Source: Kibdelosporangium philippinense
Lineage (GTDB): Bacteria > Actinomycetota > Actinomycetes > Mycobacteriales > Pseudonocardiaceae
DNA length: 64,000 nt
Direction of reading: 5' to 3'
NCBI RefSeq assembly: GCF_021390435.2
Contig: NZ_JAJVCN010000003.1
Span: forward strand, 1,307,501-1,371,500
The number at the start of each line of letters is the position of its first letter. Position 1 is the first letter of the stretch. Below are positions 52,158 through 62,488 of the stretch, piece by piece. The notes under the pieces were generated by a model. The model was not told where the DNA came from, made no database searches, and worked only from the letters and a program-made list of their open reading frames with translations. Made by a program: the position numbers and the translations under genes.

Positions 52158-53858
52158 CTACTTCAGGAACTTCGCCCCATCGACGATCGCCTGGTAGGCG
52201 TCGATCTGGCCGTGGCCGAAGAATCCGTTGAACTCAAGGCCACCCAGGCAGGTAGCGGTCCAGTCGGCCTCACGGCCTTCCTTGAGGTAGTCGACGGTCC
52301 TCGGGGTCGGGCACGGAGTCGCCGTCGCCGTACCTTCGAGCACGCGCTCGACCTTGTCTGGGTCGAGGGACACGTCGCCATTCTTGAACTTGCCGTAGGT
52401 GCTGATGATCAGCGCTGCGACACCGGTCGCGTGCGGAGCTGCCATCGAGGTGCCCTGCAGCGCACGGTAGTACACGCCCGGCTTGTCCTTGATCACGCCG
52501 TTGTCAATGCCCTTTTGCGTGACGTTTCCGGCCGCGTCCACGAATCCCTCGGCCACGGCGACGTTCGCCGGGTAGGTCGACAGGATGTTGTTGTCGAAGC
52601 TGTTGTACCAAGGCGTACCGAAGTAGTCCCGCCGGAAGCCACCCGGCGCCGAGACCGAGATCTGCTCGGTTCCGTAGGTCGAGAAGTCGGACTTCTTGCC
52701 CGACGGGCCGTAGGCCGCGACGTTGATCACCTTCGGGTGCTCGGAAGGCATCGACTGGCAGGTCGCGTTGTCGATGGTCCGCTCGTGCGCCGTGTTGGCG
52801 GGGAAGTCCGGGCTGCCCTTGTCCGGGTTCGGGTTGCCCGAGTCGGTGTGCTCGTTGCCGTAGGCCGAGATCAGCGTGACGCCCTTGCGGTGCGCGTAGT
52901 TCAGCGCCCGGCTCACGGCCGCCTTGATCATGCGCTGCTGCGCCTGCTGCTCCGGCGTGTCGGCCGGGTTGTTGTCGCAGTTGTACAGCCAGGGGTCGAC
53001 GTAGAACGACATGTTCACCACGTCGATTCCGTTGTCGGCCGCGTAGGTCAGCGCGTTCACGGTCGGCTGCAGGAAGAAGAAGCCGGAGTCCTGGCCCGCC
53101 CGCAGGTTCACAATGGACACACCGGGCGCCACACCGGACAGACCGGAGCCGTTCGCCGCCGCCGCAACGGTTCCGGCGACGTGCGTGCCGTGGCCGCCGT
53201 TGTCCACGTCGTTCGGGTCGGTGCAGCCGCGGTACTCACAAGGACCGTCGACTTCCTGGCCGAGCTCGTCGAACGGGATGTCCTTGGTGAAGTTGCGCGA
53301 CAGCTTGCGGTCGAAGTTCGGCGCGATGTCCGGGTGGGACGCGTCCACACCCGTGTCGATGATGCCGACCTTGACCCGCTTGTCGCCGATCGTCTTGTCC
53401 CGCGCCAGGTCCGCGTGGATCGACGTCAGACCCCACAGCTGCGAGTCCAGCGGGTCGAGGCCGACCGGAGTCTTGGCCTGGTTCTGGGTCTTGTTGCCGT
53501 TGCCACGGTCCTGCTCGATCGCGTTGTCCTTGGCCTTCTTCTTCTTGGCCGATGGCAGCTGGCCGATCGACTGCACCTTGGCAGCCGTCAGAACCGTACC
53601 GTCACGCGAAAGTCGCTCGGTGAAGCCGTTCTCCGGCGCCCTCGCAGTCAACAGGCCGACTGCGTCGTTGCGCTCGGTGACCACACCGCCCGCGGCCTTC
53701 ACGGCCTGCTCGGTCTGCGCGAGGGAGGCGCCATCCCTCGCCAGAACGTTGAAGTCGACCGGCGTGCCGGACAGCTGCGGCAACGCTGACACGGTCGGCG
53801 CAGCGACCAGTGTCACCAGCAGCGGCAGCGCCGAAAGGCCGATGATTGTCTTTCTCAT
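52158..53858 (-). CDS. Secreted S8 subtilisin-like serine protease (second of tandem pair)
   Basis: A 566-residue exported protease. Signal peptide MRKTIIGLSALPLLVTLVAA, then an I9-like propeptide (DFNVLARDGASLAQTEQAVK) and catalytic domain with Asp in VGIIDTGVDASHPD, His in NGGHGTHVAGTVAA and Ser in QGTSMAAPHATGVAAL. Six or more Cys (CEYRGCTD, YNCDNN, PCPTPRT, TCLGGLE) suggest disulfides in the mature enzyme. The frame is open a further 462 bp upstream, but ATG 53858, followed by the signal peptide and overlapping the preceding stop as ATGA, is clearly the start. It and its upstream paralogue form a tandem duplication at the end of the oligopeptide transporter operon. Confidence 0.93.
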   Translation of the reverse strand: MRKTIIGLSALPLLVTLVAAPTVSALPQLSGTPVDFNVLARDGASLAQTEQAVKAAGGVVTERNDAVGLLTARAPENGFTERLSRDGTVLTAAKVQSIGQLPSAKKKKAKDNAIEQDRGNGNKTQNQAKTPVGLDPLDSQLWGLTSIHADLARDKTIGDKRVKVGIIDTGVDASHPDIAPNFDRKLSRNFTKDIPFDELGQEVDGPCEYRGCTDPNDVDNGGHGTHVAGTVAAAANGSGLSGVAPGVSIVNLRAGQDSGFFFLQPTVNALTYAADNGIDVVNMSFYVDPWLYNCDNNPADTPEQQAQQRMIKAAVSRALNYAHRKGVTLISAYGNEHTDSGNPNPDKGSPDFPANTAHERTIDNATCQSMPSEHPKVINVAAYGPSGKKSDFSTYGTEQISVSAPGGFRRDYFGTPWYNSFDNNILSTYPANVAVAEGFVDAAGNVTQKGIDNGVIKDKPGVYYRALQGTSMAAPHATGVAALIISTYGKFKNGDVSLDPDKVERVLEGTATATPCPTPRTVDYLKEGREADWTATCLGGLEFNGFFGHGQIDAYQAIVDGAKFLK

Positions 53859-55626
53859 AGGTAATCCGCTCCGCTCACCACTGCCTGCAAGGCGTCGACC
53901 TGGCCGGTGCCATGGAATCCGTTGAACTCGAGACCGCCCAAGCAGGTCGCGGTGTATGACGCATCGCGGCCTTCCTTGAGGTAGTCGACGGTCCGCGGGG
54001 TCGGGCACGGGGTCTTGGTCGCGGTGCCCTGCAGCACACGCTCGACCCGGTCCGGGTTCAGCAGGACTCCGCCACGAGCGTCGTAGTTGCCGAACTTGCT
54101 CACGATCAGCGCGGCGACACCGGCGGCGTGCGGCGACGCCATCGAGGTGCCCTGCAGCCACTGGTAGAACGCCAGCGTGCCGTCCGGCTTGACCTGTCGC
54201 TGAATCTTCGCGGTCACGCCTGCGGGGGTCAGGTTGCCCGCTGCGTCGATGTGTCCGTTGACCAGCGCCACGTTGCGTGGGTAGGTCGACAGGATGGTGT
54301 TCTCGCGCGTGTTGAACCACGGTGTGCCGAAGTAGTCACGTGCGTAACCACCCGGTGCCGACACCGAGATCTGCTCGGTGCCCCAGTTCGAGTAGTCCGC
54401 CTTCAGGCCCGAGGGACCGTAGGACGCGACACCGATGCTGTGCGGGCCCTCGATCGGCAGCGACAGGCAGGTGGCGTTGTCGATCGTGCGCGGGTGCGTG
54501 GTGTTCGCCGGGTAGTTCGGGCTGCTGGCGTCCGGCAGCGGGTTGCCGAGGTCGGTGTGCTGGTTGCCCAGCGACACGACCTGGGTCACGCCCTTACGGT
54601 ACGCGTAGTCCATCGCACGGCTGATCGCCATCTTGATGGTCCGCTGCTCGGCCTGCTGCTCCGGGCTGTCGGCCGCGTTGTTGTCGCAGTTGTACAGCCA
54701 CGGGTCGACGAAGAACGACATGTTGACCACGTCGAGCCCGGCGTCACCGGCGTAGGTCATCGCGTTGACGACCGGCTGCAGGAAGAACGAGCCTGAGTCC
54801 TGCGCGCCTCGAATGTTCACAATGGACACACCGGGCGCCACGCCGGACAGGCCGAAGCCGTCGGCAGCGGCGGCGATGGTGCCTGCCACGTGCGTGCCGT
54901 GGCCGTTGTCGTCCCAGTCGGACGGGTCGGTGCAGCCACGGAACTCACACGGACCGTCGACGACCTGCCCCAGCTCGTCGAACGGGATGTCCTTGGCGAA
55001 GTTACGCGACAGCGCACGGTCGAAGTTCGGCGCGATGTCCGGGTGCTTGCCGTCGACGCCGGTGTCCAGGATGCCGACCTTGACCCGCCGGTCGCCGATG
55101 GTGTGGTCACGCACCAGATCGGCGCGGATCGATGTAAGGCCCCAGAGCTTGTCGTCCAACGGGTCCATGCCGACGGACTGCACGGCGGACCGCGACTGCG
55201 TGTTGGCACGGTTCTGCTTGGCCTCGGCGGCCTTCTGCAAAGCCGGGCTCAACGAAGAAGCCGATGCAGCGGCTTCCTTCTCCACCACGTCCGGCTTCGG
55301 TGCGGACTTGGTCTTCGGTGCCTGGCCGACGGCGCGGCTCTTGCCCGCGGCCGTCACACCGCGTGCCTTGCTGACACGCTCGGTGAAACCGTGCTCCGGC
55401 GCGGCAACCGTGATCAGGCCGACTGCGGCGTTGCGGTCGACGACCTTGCCCCCAGCAGCGCGCGCGGCCGCTTCGATCGTCTCGATGCTTGTGCCAGGAG
55501 CGGCGAGCACGTTGTATTCGACGCTCTTTCCTTGCAGCCTCGGCAACGCCGACGCGGTCGGCGCCGTGACGGCGGTCAGTGTGGCCAACAGCGGTAAGGC
55601 CGCTATCGCCAACACGGTTTTGCGTC

Positions 55627-55630
<4 letters not shown>
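53855..55630 (-). CDS. Secreted S8 subtilisin-like serine protease (first of tandem pair)
   Basis: A 591-residue paralogue of the next gene. Signal peptide RRKTVLAIAALPLLATLTAV, propeptide (YNVLAAPGTSIETIEAAARA), an extra Lys/Ala/Pro-rich insertion (APKTKSAPKPDVVEKEAAAS) before the catalytic domain, then Asp in VGILDTGVDGKHPD, His in NGHGTHVAGTIAA and Ser in QGTSMASPHAAGVAAL. It starts at GTG 55630, which overlaps the stop of the ABC ATPase gene as GTGA, and it ends in an ATGA overlap with the second protease. This places two secreted peptidases in the same message as a peptide importer, suggesting that their products are taken up by it. Confidence 0.93.
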
Positions 55631-56639
<1,009 letters not shown>

Positions 56640-56643
<4 letters not shown>

Positions 56644-57740
56644 GAGTCACCCCTGGTCACGCCTCGTGAGTGGTTAGCAGGGTTAGAACTGCCATAACCA
56701 CTCACGAGGACTTCTTCTGCGAAATGGCAGGCTGAGTACCGGTCTCCGTCCAGCGCACTGAATTCCGGGATCTCCTGCTTGCACCTGTCCACGGCCCGTG
56801 GGCAGCGTGGGTTGAACGGACAGCCGGACGGGATGTTGGCGAGGCTCGGCGGCAAACCCTTGATGGCCTTGAGCTCCTGGCCCTTCAGGTCGAGGCGGGG
56901 CAGCGACTGCAGCAACGCCTCGGTGTACGGATGCGCCGGGTTGCGGAACAGCGAGAACACGTCCGCCTGCTCGACGATCCGGCCCGCGTACATCACCGCG
57001 ATCCGGTCGGCGACCTCGGCGACCACGCCGAGGTCGTGTGTGATCAGGATCAGGCCCATGTCCCGCTCACGCTGGATCTCCCGCAGCAGGTCCATGATCT
57101 GGGCCTGCACGGTGACGTCAAGCGCGGTGGTCGGCTCGTCCGCGATCAGCAGTTCCGGGTCGAGCGCGAGCGACATCGCGATCATCGCGCGCTGCCGCAT
57201 CCCGCCGGAGAACTCGTGCGGGTAGTTGCGCACGCGCCCCTTGGCATTGGGGATCTTGACGAGGTCGAGCAGCTCGATGGCACGCTTGCGGGCGTCGGCC
57301 TTGCTCATCCCACGCCGGACCCGCAGCTGCTCCTCGATCTGGAACCCGACGGTGAACACCGGGTTCAGCGCGGACAACGCGTCCTGGAAGATCATCGCGA
57401 TGCCTTCGCCGCGGACCTCCATCCGCCTTGCCGGCTTGGCTTTGAGCAGCTCCTCGCCATGGAACCGGACCTCGCCGCCGAGCACGACGGCAGGCGGGAT
57501 GTCCAGGATGCCCATGATCGTCTGCGCGGTCACGCTCTTGCCAGAGCCCGATTCGCCGAGCACCGCGAGCGTCTCGCCAGCGTTGACGTGATACGAGACT
57601 CCATTGAGGACACTCGCGACCCCGTCACCTGTGCGGAACTCCACCCGCAGGTCCTTGACCTCGAGCAGCGGCCCGGTTTCCGTCCCTGTTTCCTCCGGCG
57701 CCACGAACTCGCCCTTTTCTCCGTCGTACACTGTGGACAT
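56640..57740 (-). CDS. dppD: Oligopeptide ABC transporter ATPase (DppD/OppD type) with repeat-encoded C-terminus
   Basis: A 366-residue ATPase: Walker A LAVLGESGSGKSVTAQTI, signature EFSGGMRQRAMIAMSLAL, Walker B PELLIADEPTTALDVTVQ, His switch in LILITHDLGVVAEV, and the C-terminal CPFNPRCPRAVDRCKQEIPE Cys motif. The family normally ends soon after the SACHFAEE-type segment. Here the last about 22 residues (VLVSGYGSSNPANHSRGVTR and so on) are translated from palindrome P5 and the bases beyond it, and the stop then overlaps dppF. The repeat thus lengthened the protein while keeping coupling intact. ATG 57740 is chosen; upstream open frame is not protein-like. Confidence 0.92.
56664..56707. repeat. 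44-bp dispersed palindrome, copy P5, inside dppD coding sequence
   Basis: Outer arms and GTTAGAAC centre match the family, but the inner segments GCAGG and TGCCA do not pair. It is the only copy between co-directional genes and the only one wholly translated. It encodes the C-terminal VSGYGSSNPANHS of DppD. The lost inner stem would weaken termination inside the operon. Confidence 0.9.
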
Positions 57741-57745
57741 TCGAT

Positions 57746-58720
57746 TCACCGTGACTTCGGGTCGAGGGCGTCGCGCACCGCGTCGCCGAGCATGACGAAC
57801 GCCAGCACGGTGATGGTCACCAGACCGGCGGGAAACAGCAACTCGTGCGGCGAGGTCTGCACGTAGTCCTTGGCGTCGTTGATCATCACGCCCCACGACA
57901 CCACCGGCGGCCGGACCCCGATACCCAGGTAGGCCAGCGTGGCCTCGACACCGATGAACGCGCCGAGCGCGATGGTGGCGTAGACCAGCACCGGCGCCAC
58001 GGTGTTCGGGAACATGTGCCGGAAGATGATTCGTGGTGTGCTCGCACCGAGAGCCCGTGCGGCCTTCACGTAGTCAAGCTGCTTGGCCACGATCGTCGCC
58101 GAGCGCATGATGCGCATGGACACCGGCCACGACAGCACCGCGATCGACAGGACCACCTGCACCACGATCGTCGTCTCGCTCGGGCTGGTGCCCGGCGGGT
58201 TCAGCGTGGTCAGGATGACGATGGCGCCGAGCACGAACGGCAGTCCGGCGAAGATGTCGCCGAACCGCGAGATGAACGTGTCGGTCAGGCGGCCGTAGAA
58301 CCCGGCGATGATGCCCATCAGCGAGCCGATGAGCACGGTGAGGATCGTCGCGAGCAGACCGACGAGCAGCGACGCCCGTGCGCCGTGCATGGCACGCGCC
58401 CAGATGTCGTAACCCTGGAACGAGTAGCCGAACCAGGCGTCCGCGGACGGCGGCTGGCTCTGCAGGTCCAGGTTGTTGAAGTCAGCCGGGCGCGAGGTGA
58501 AGATGCTGGGGAACAACGCCATCAGCACGATCACGACGATGATCACGCCCGAGATGTAGAACATCGGCTTGCGGCGCAGCTGCGCCCACGCGTCGCCCCA
58601 CAGGCTGCGGGGTTTGCGTTGCTTCTGGGCGGAGTCGTCGACATTGGCCAGGTCGGCGGCCTCGTGGCTCGCCATGTCCTGCAGCGCCGGGCCGCCGCCG
58701 ACGGAGCCAGGGTCACTCAT
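57746..58720 (-). CDS. dppC: Oligopeptide ABC transporter permease (DppC/OppC type)
   Basis: A 324-residue permease. A 55-residue N-terminal cytoplasmic extension (NVDDSAQKQRKPRSLWGDAW) precedes the first membrane span (FYISGVIIVVIVLMALFPSI). Five further spans follow, with the EAA loop KAARALGASTPRIIFRHMFPN that contacts the ATPases. The conserved family segment GSLMGIIAGFYGRLTDTFIS is present. It overlaps dppB by 8 bp and is followed by dppD after 5 bp. Confidence 0.92.
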   Translation of the reverse strand: MSDPGSVGGGPALQDMASHEAADLANVDDSAQKQRKPRSLWGDAWAQLRRKPMFYISGVIIVVIVLMALFPSIFTSRPADFNNLDLQSQPPSADAWFGYSFQGYDIWARAMHGARASLLVGLLATILTVLIGSLMGIIAGFYGRLTDTFISRFGDIFAGLPFVLGAIVILTTLNPPGTSPSETTIVVQVVLSIAVLSWPVSMRIMRSATIVAKQLDYVKAARALGASTPRIIFRHMFPNTVAPVLVYATIALGAFIGVEATLAYLGIGVRPPVVSWGVMINDAKDYVQTSPHELLFPAGLVTITVLAFVMLGDAVRDALDPKSR

Positions 58721-59642
58721 ATCGGATCCTCGGGTCGAGAACGGCGTACAGCAGGTCGACGATCAGGCTCATGATCAAGTACACCAGGACGAGCAGCACC
58801 ACGATCGTGGTGACCATGAAGCCTTCCTTTTCCGCGATACTGCGGAAGATCAGCCCACCGATGCCGTTGATGTTGAAGACGCCCTCGGTCACGATCGCCC
58901 CGCCCATCAGCGAACCGAGGTCGGTGCCGAGGAACGTGATGACCGGGATAGCCGAGTTGCGCAGCAGGTGGATACCGACGACACGGCGCGCGGGCTGGCC
59001 CTTCGCGATCGCCGTGCGCACGTAGTCGGCCCGTCTGTTCTCGGCGATGCTCGTGCGGGTCAGCCTGGTGATGTAGGCCATCGAGATACTGCCGATCACG
59101 AACCCTGGCACGATCAGCTCGCCGAACGTGGCATCCGCTGACACCGTCGGATCGATGATCCCCCACTCGTTGCCGAGCACGATCTGCAGGATCGAGCCGG
59201 TGACGAACACCGGGATGGAGATCAGGAACAGCGTCGAGATCAGCACCAGGTTGTCCAAAAAGGACTTGTTGCCCTTCAGCCCGGTCAGCACGCCCGCGGT
59301 GACGCCGATCAGGATCTGGATGACCAGCGCGATCAACGCGAGGCGGACGGTGATCGGGTACGCGTTGCCGATCAGCTCGCCGATCGAGTTGCCGTTGAAG
59401 GTGGAACCGAAGTCCCCGGAAAACACTTTGCCGAGATACCCGAAGTACTGAATGATCAATGGCTGATCGAGGCCGTACTTCGCGGTCATCGCCTCGACGA
59501 ACTCCGGCGGACACTGCCGGTCACCACACTTGCCTGCGAACGGATCGCCAGGCACCGCCCAGACAAGGGCGTAGATCAGAAAAGTCGTCCCAAGAAAGAC
59601 CGGGACGAACTGCAGTAGGCGTCGCAGCACATAGCGACCCAT
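58713..59642 (-). CDS. dppB: Oligopeptide ABC transporter permease (DppB/OppB type)
   Basis: A 309-residue permease with the canonical N-terminus RYVLRRLLQFVPVFLGTTFL, an exported loop bearing CGDRQCPPEFVEAM (two Cys), and five more spans. The EAA-type loop is VRTAIAKGQPARRVVGIHLL followed by RNSAIPVITFLGTDLGSLMG. Pairs with DppC to form the channel. It follows the solute-binding protein gene after 85 bp containing a strong hairpin, so its expression relative to the binding protein is probably reduced. Confidence 0.92.
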   Translation of the reverse strand: MGRYVLRRLLQFVPVFLGTTFLIYALVWAVPGDPFAGKCGDRQCPPEFVEAMTAKYGLDQPLIIQYFGYLGKVFSGDFGSTFNGNSIGELIGNAYPITVRLALIALVIQILIGVTAGVLTGLKGNKSFLDNLVLISTLFLISIPVFVTGSILQIVLGNEWGIIDPTVSADATFGELIVPGFVIGSISMAYITRLTRTSIAENRRADYVRTAIAKGQPARRVVGIHLLRNSAIPVITFLGTDLGSLMGGAIVTEGVFNINGIGGLIFRSIAEKEGFMVTTIVVLLVLVYLIMSLIVDLLYAVLDPRIRYE

Positions 59643-59680
59643 GCGTCCACTCCTAGAACGTGGTGGGAGCTAAACCGCCG

Positions 59681-59714
59681 TCGGGCCCTGTCCGAGAATC
59701 CGGACAGGGCCCGA
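59681..59714 (-). terminator. Intra-operon hairpin between binding protein and permease genes
   Basis: Perfect 14-bp stem TCGGGCCCTGTCCG (59681-59694) with its complement (59701-59714), loop of six. No long T-run follows, so it may be a leaky terminator or an mRNA 3'-end stabiliser favouring higher expression of the binding protein. Confidence 0.75.
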
Positions 59715-59727
59715 GCGGCCGTGAATG

Positions 59728-61377
59728 CTACTTGACGACGACGGACGAGTATTCGAGCTGGCGCCGGAAGTTCAGCTGGGCGGCGGTCAGCTTCTTCGAC
59801 CGGGCGCCGATGCCCTTCTCGACCCAGGTCGGGATCTTCGGCAGGTCAGCCACCGCGAGCTTGGCGGCCTGCTGGTACAGCTTGATCGACTCGGCCTTGT
59901 CGGCGGTGGTGCTTGCCTGGTCGAGCAGGCGGTCCACCGCGGGGTTGGAGTAGCGCGCGTCGTTGGACGAGCCACCGGTCTTGACGATCGGGACAAGGAA
60001 GTTCTCGATCGACGGGTAGTCAGCCGACCAGTCCGAGCGGCCGAGGCCGGTCAGCTTGCTGCCGTTGACGACCTGGCGGAACTGGCCGAAGTTGGTCGCG
60101 GGCAGGAACTCGCACTCGACGCCCAGCGCGTTCTTGATGCTGTTGCACGCGGCCTCGAGCGGCTCTTTACGGCCACCGTCGGCGTTGGACATGATCGTGA
60201 CCTTGCCCTGGAAACCGGTGGTGTCCCACAGCGCCTTGGCCTTGGCCGGGTCGTAGACGCAGGCCTCGCCACAGGCGCCCTTCTCGTAGCCCTCGATGCC
60301 TTCCGGCACCAGGCCGTCAGCGGGCACGTAGGTGTTGTTCAGGACGGTCTTGGTGATCTGCTCACGGTTGATCGCCATCGAGATGGCCTTGCGCACGTTC
60401 GGGTTCTTGTACTGCGCGACGTACTCCGGCACGGCCAAGCCGCTGATCGACAGCAGGTTCGCCTTCAGCACCTGGTCGCCGAGGTCCTTCTCGAACTTGC
60501 TGCCAGCCTTGGCCGACGGCGGCAGCGCCTCCATGAAGTCGAGGTTGTCCGACAGCAGGTCCTTGTACGCCGACTCCTGGCTGGAGTAGATCCGGATCGT
60601 CAGGTCCTTGAAGTTGACCTTCTTGGTGCCGCTGTACTCGTCGAACCTGGTCATCTTGATGTCCACGTTCGGCGTGCGCGAGACGAACTTCAGCGGGCCG
60701 TTGCCGATCGGGGCCTTGGCGAAGCCCTCGGGGTCAGCGAAGAACTTGTCCGGCAGCGGCGCGAACGGGTGGTAGCCGATCTTCGACGGGAACACCGAGA
60801 ACGGGCCGTTCAGAGTGACCTCGAAGGTCGTGTCGTCGATGACCTTCAGGCCCGACATCTTGTCGACGGTGGGGTCCGGCGCCTTCTGCGGGCCGTCAGC
60901 ACCGTCCGGGTCCTTGGGGTGGACGTCGTTGTAGCCCTGGATGTCGGCGAAGAAAGACGCGGCGAGCTGTGCGTTCTTGCCGTTGGCGCCCCAGTTCCAC
61001 GCGTCGACGAAGTTCTTGGCCTTGACGTCGGTGCCGTCGTGGAACTTGAAGCCCGGCTTGAGCTTGATCGTCCAGACCTTCGAGTCGGTCGTGGTGATCG
61101 ACTCGGCCACCTCGTTGTAGGTGGCGCCGTCCTCCGGCTTGAACCCGACGAGTTTCGAGTACAGGCCCTCCAGCATCTTGGCGCTACCGGCATCGGTGGC
61201 GTTCGCAGGCAGCATGTTCGTCTCCGGCTCGGTGCCGTAGATCGAGATCGCGCCGTTCGCGTTGCCACTGCCGGGGGCGGGGCTTTGGTTGTTGTTGCCG
61301 CCGCCTCCGCACGCGGACAGAACCAGGGCAAGTGCCAACGGCGTCGCCGTCAACACCACCAGCCGTGGTTTACGCAT
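59728..61377 (-). CDS. dppA: Oligopeptide-binding lipoprotein (SBP family 5)
   Basis: A 549-residue lipoprotein. Signal MRKPRLVVLTATPLALALVL with lipobox LSAC (Cys23) and a Gly/Asn-rich linker. The SBP_bac_5 fold shows ESITTTDSKVWTIKLKPGFK with FHDGTDVKAKNFVDAWNWG, the family segment, NVRKAISMAINREQITKTVL, and NFLVPIVKTGGSSNDARYSN near the end. It captures peptides outside the membrane for DppBCDF. First gene of the seven-gene operon dppA-B-C-D-F-S8-S8. About 155 bp upstream to the ppx gene holds no other feature that I can name. Confidence 0.93.
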   Translation of the reverse strand: MRKPRLVVLTATPLALALVLSACGGGGNNNQSPAPGSGNANGAISIYGTEPETNMLPANATDAGSAKMLEGLYSKLVGFKPEDGATYNEVAESITTTDSKVWTIKLKPGFKFHDGTDVKAKNFVDAWNWGANGKNAQLAASFFADIQGYNDVHPKDPDGADGPQKAPDPTVDKMSGLKVIDDTTFEVTLNGPFSVFPSKIGYHPFAPLPDKFFADPEGFAKAPIGNGPLKFVSRTPNVDIKMTRFDEYSGTKKVNFKDLTIRIYSSQESAYKDLLSDNLDFMEALPPSAKAGSKFEKDLGDQVLKANLLSISGLAVPEYVAQYKNPNVRKAISMAINREQITKTVLNNTYVPADGLVPEGIEGYEKGACGEACVYDPAKAKALWDTTGFQGKVTIMSNADGGRKEPLEAACNSIKNALGVECEFLPATNFGQFRQVVNGSKLTGLGRSDWSADYPSIENFLVPIVKTGGSSNDARYSNPAVDRLLDQASTTADKAESIKLYQQAAKLAVADLPKIPTWVEKGIGARSKKLTAAQLNFRRQLEYSSVVVK

Positions 61378-61534
61378 GTGTCTTCCTCCAGTACCGAACC
61401 AGCTGCTGAGATCCCGCAGTGTGAGAGGACGTTAACTTGGCCGCTGAGTAGCTTTCACCTCAGAACCAGTCACAGAAGAGTGACGATGTTGGGTTTATCC
61501 CCCAAATGGCTTAGTTCGAAAGTTGCGGACGCGG

Positions 61535-62479
61535 TTACACCTGCGAAAGGGCTATACCGTCCAGAATGTCATGCTCACTCACCGTGAGGTCGTCGATTTC
61601 GGTCAACCGCTCGGCAAGGACTTGGAAAATCAAGGAGCCGCCACCGATCACGTCAACCCGGCCGGGGTGAATCACCGGATTCGCGGCTCGCTCTTGGTGA
61701 TTGAGAGTAAGCAACTGCTCACTGGTCTCGATCAGTTTCGGCTTCGCGATCCGGGACAGGTGAATGGCATCGGAGTCGTATTCCGGCAGTCCGAGCGAGA
61801 TCGCCGCCATCGTGGTCGCGGTGCCCGCGACACCGATCCACGTCCGCGCCTGGTCGACCGGCACGACATCGAACGCGGCCCGCAGCACCTGCCTGGCCAG
61901 CTCCCGTGCCTCCTCGATCTCGCCTGCCGTCGGCGGATCGCTGCGCAGGCAACGCTCAGTGATCCGGACGCAGCCGATATCCGTCGACCTCGCGGCCTGT
62001 GGCGTCGCCTTCACGCCGTCCCAGGTGCCCAGCACGAGCTCGGTCGAGCCGCCGCCGACGTCAACGACAAGGAACGGTCCCTCGTCGGGGTCCATGTCGC
62101 CGACCGCGCCGGTGAACGCCAGCGCGGCCTCTTCGTCACCCGAGATCACCTCCGCGGGCGCGCCGAGCAAGGACTCCGTCATGCCGAAGAAGTCGTCCCG
62201 GTTGCTCGCGTCACGCGTCGCCGAGGTCGCCACCATCCGCACGCTCTCCGCGCCCTTGCGGCGCAGGATCGCGGTGTAGTCGGCGAGCGCGACCCTGGTG
62301 CGCTCCAACGCTTCCGGGTTGAGCATGCCGGTCGCGTCCACACCCTGGCCGAGCCGGACCACGCGCTGCTCACGATGGACGTCACGCAACCAGGACGTGC
62401 CGTCGTCCCGTTTGGTCACATCCGCGACGAGCAGACGGATCGAGTTTGTCCCGCAGTCAATGGCAGCAACCCTTGGCAT
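61535..62479 (-). CDS. ppx: Ppx/GppA family exopolyphosphatase
   Basis: A 314-residue member of the ASKHA phosphotransferase fold. Phosphate-1 loop VAAIDCGTNSIRLLVADV at the N-terminus, the catalytic Glu region SGDEEAALAF, phosphate-2 loop LVVDVGGGSTELVLG, and adenosine-type motif DVIGGGSLIF. The short length (no C-terminal HD domain) matches the actinobacterial Ppx1/2 type, which acts on polyphosphate or pppGpp. Start ATG 62479; the lytic transglycosylase gene ends 9 bp upstream, so the two are probably co-transcribed. Confidence 0.92.
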   Translation of the reverse strand: MPRVAAIDCGTNSIRLLVADVTKRDDGTSWLRDVHREQRVVRLGQGVDATGMLNPEALERTRVALADYTAILRRKGAESVRMVATSATRDASNRDDFFGMTESLLGAPAEVISGDEEAALAFTGAVGDMDPDEGPFLVVDVGGGSTELVLGTWDGVKATPQAARSTDIGCVRITERCLRSDPPTAGEIEEARELARQVLRAAFDVVPVDQARTWIGVAGTATTMAAISLGLPEYDSDAIHLSRIAKPKLIETSEQLLTLNHQERAANPVIHPGRVDVIGGGSLIFQVLAERLTEIDDLTVSEHDILDGIALSQV

Positions 62480-62488
62480 GCCGCCAAC

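Noticed and set aside
53859..54320. N-terminal extension of the second subtilase
   Set aside because: It would place 154 residues before a clear signal peptide and overlaps the coding sequence of the first protease.
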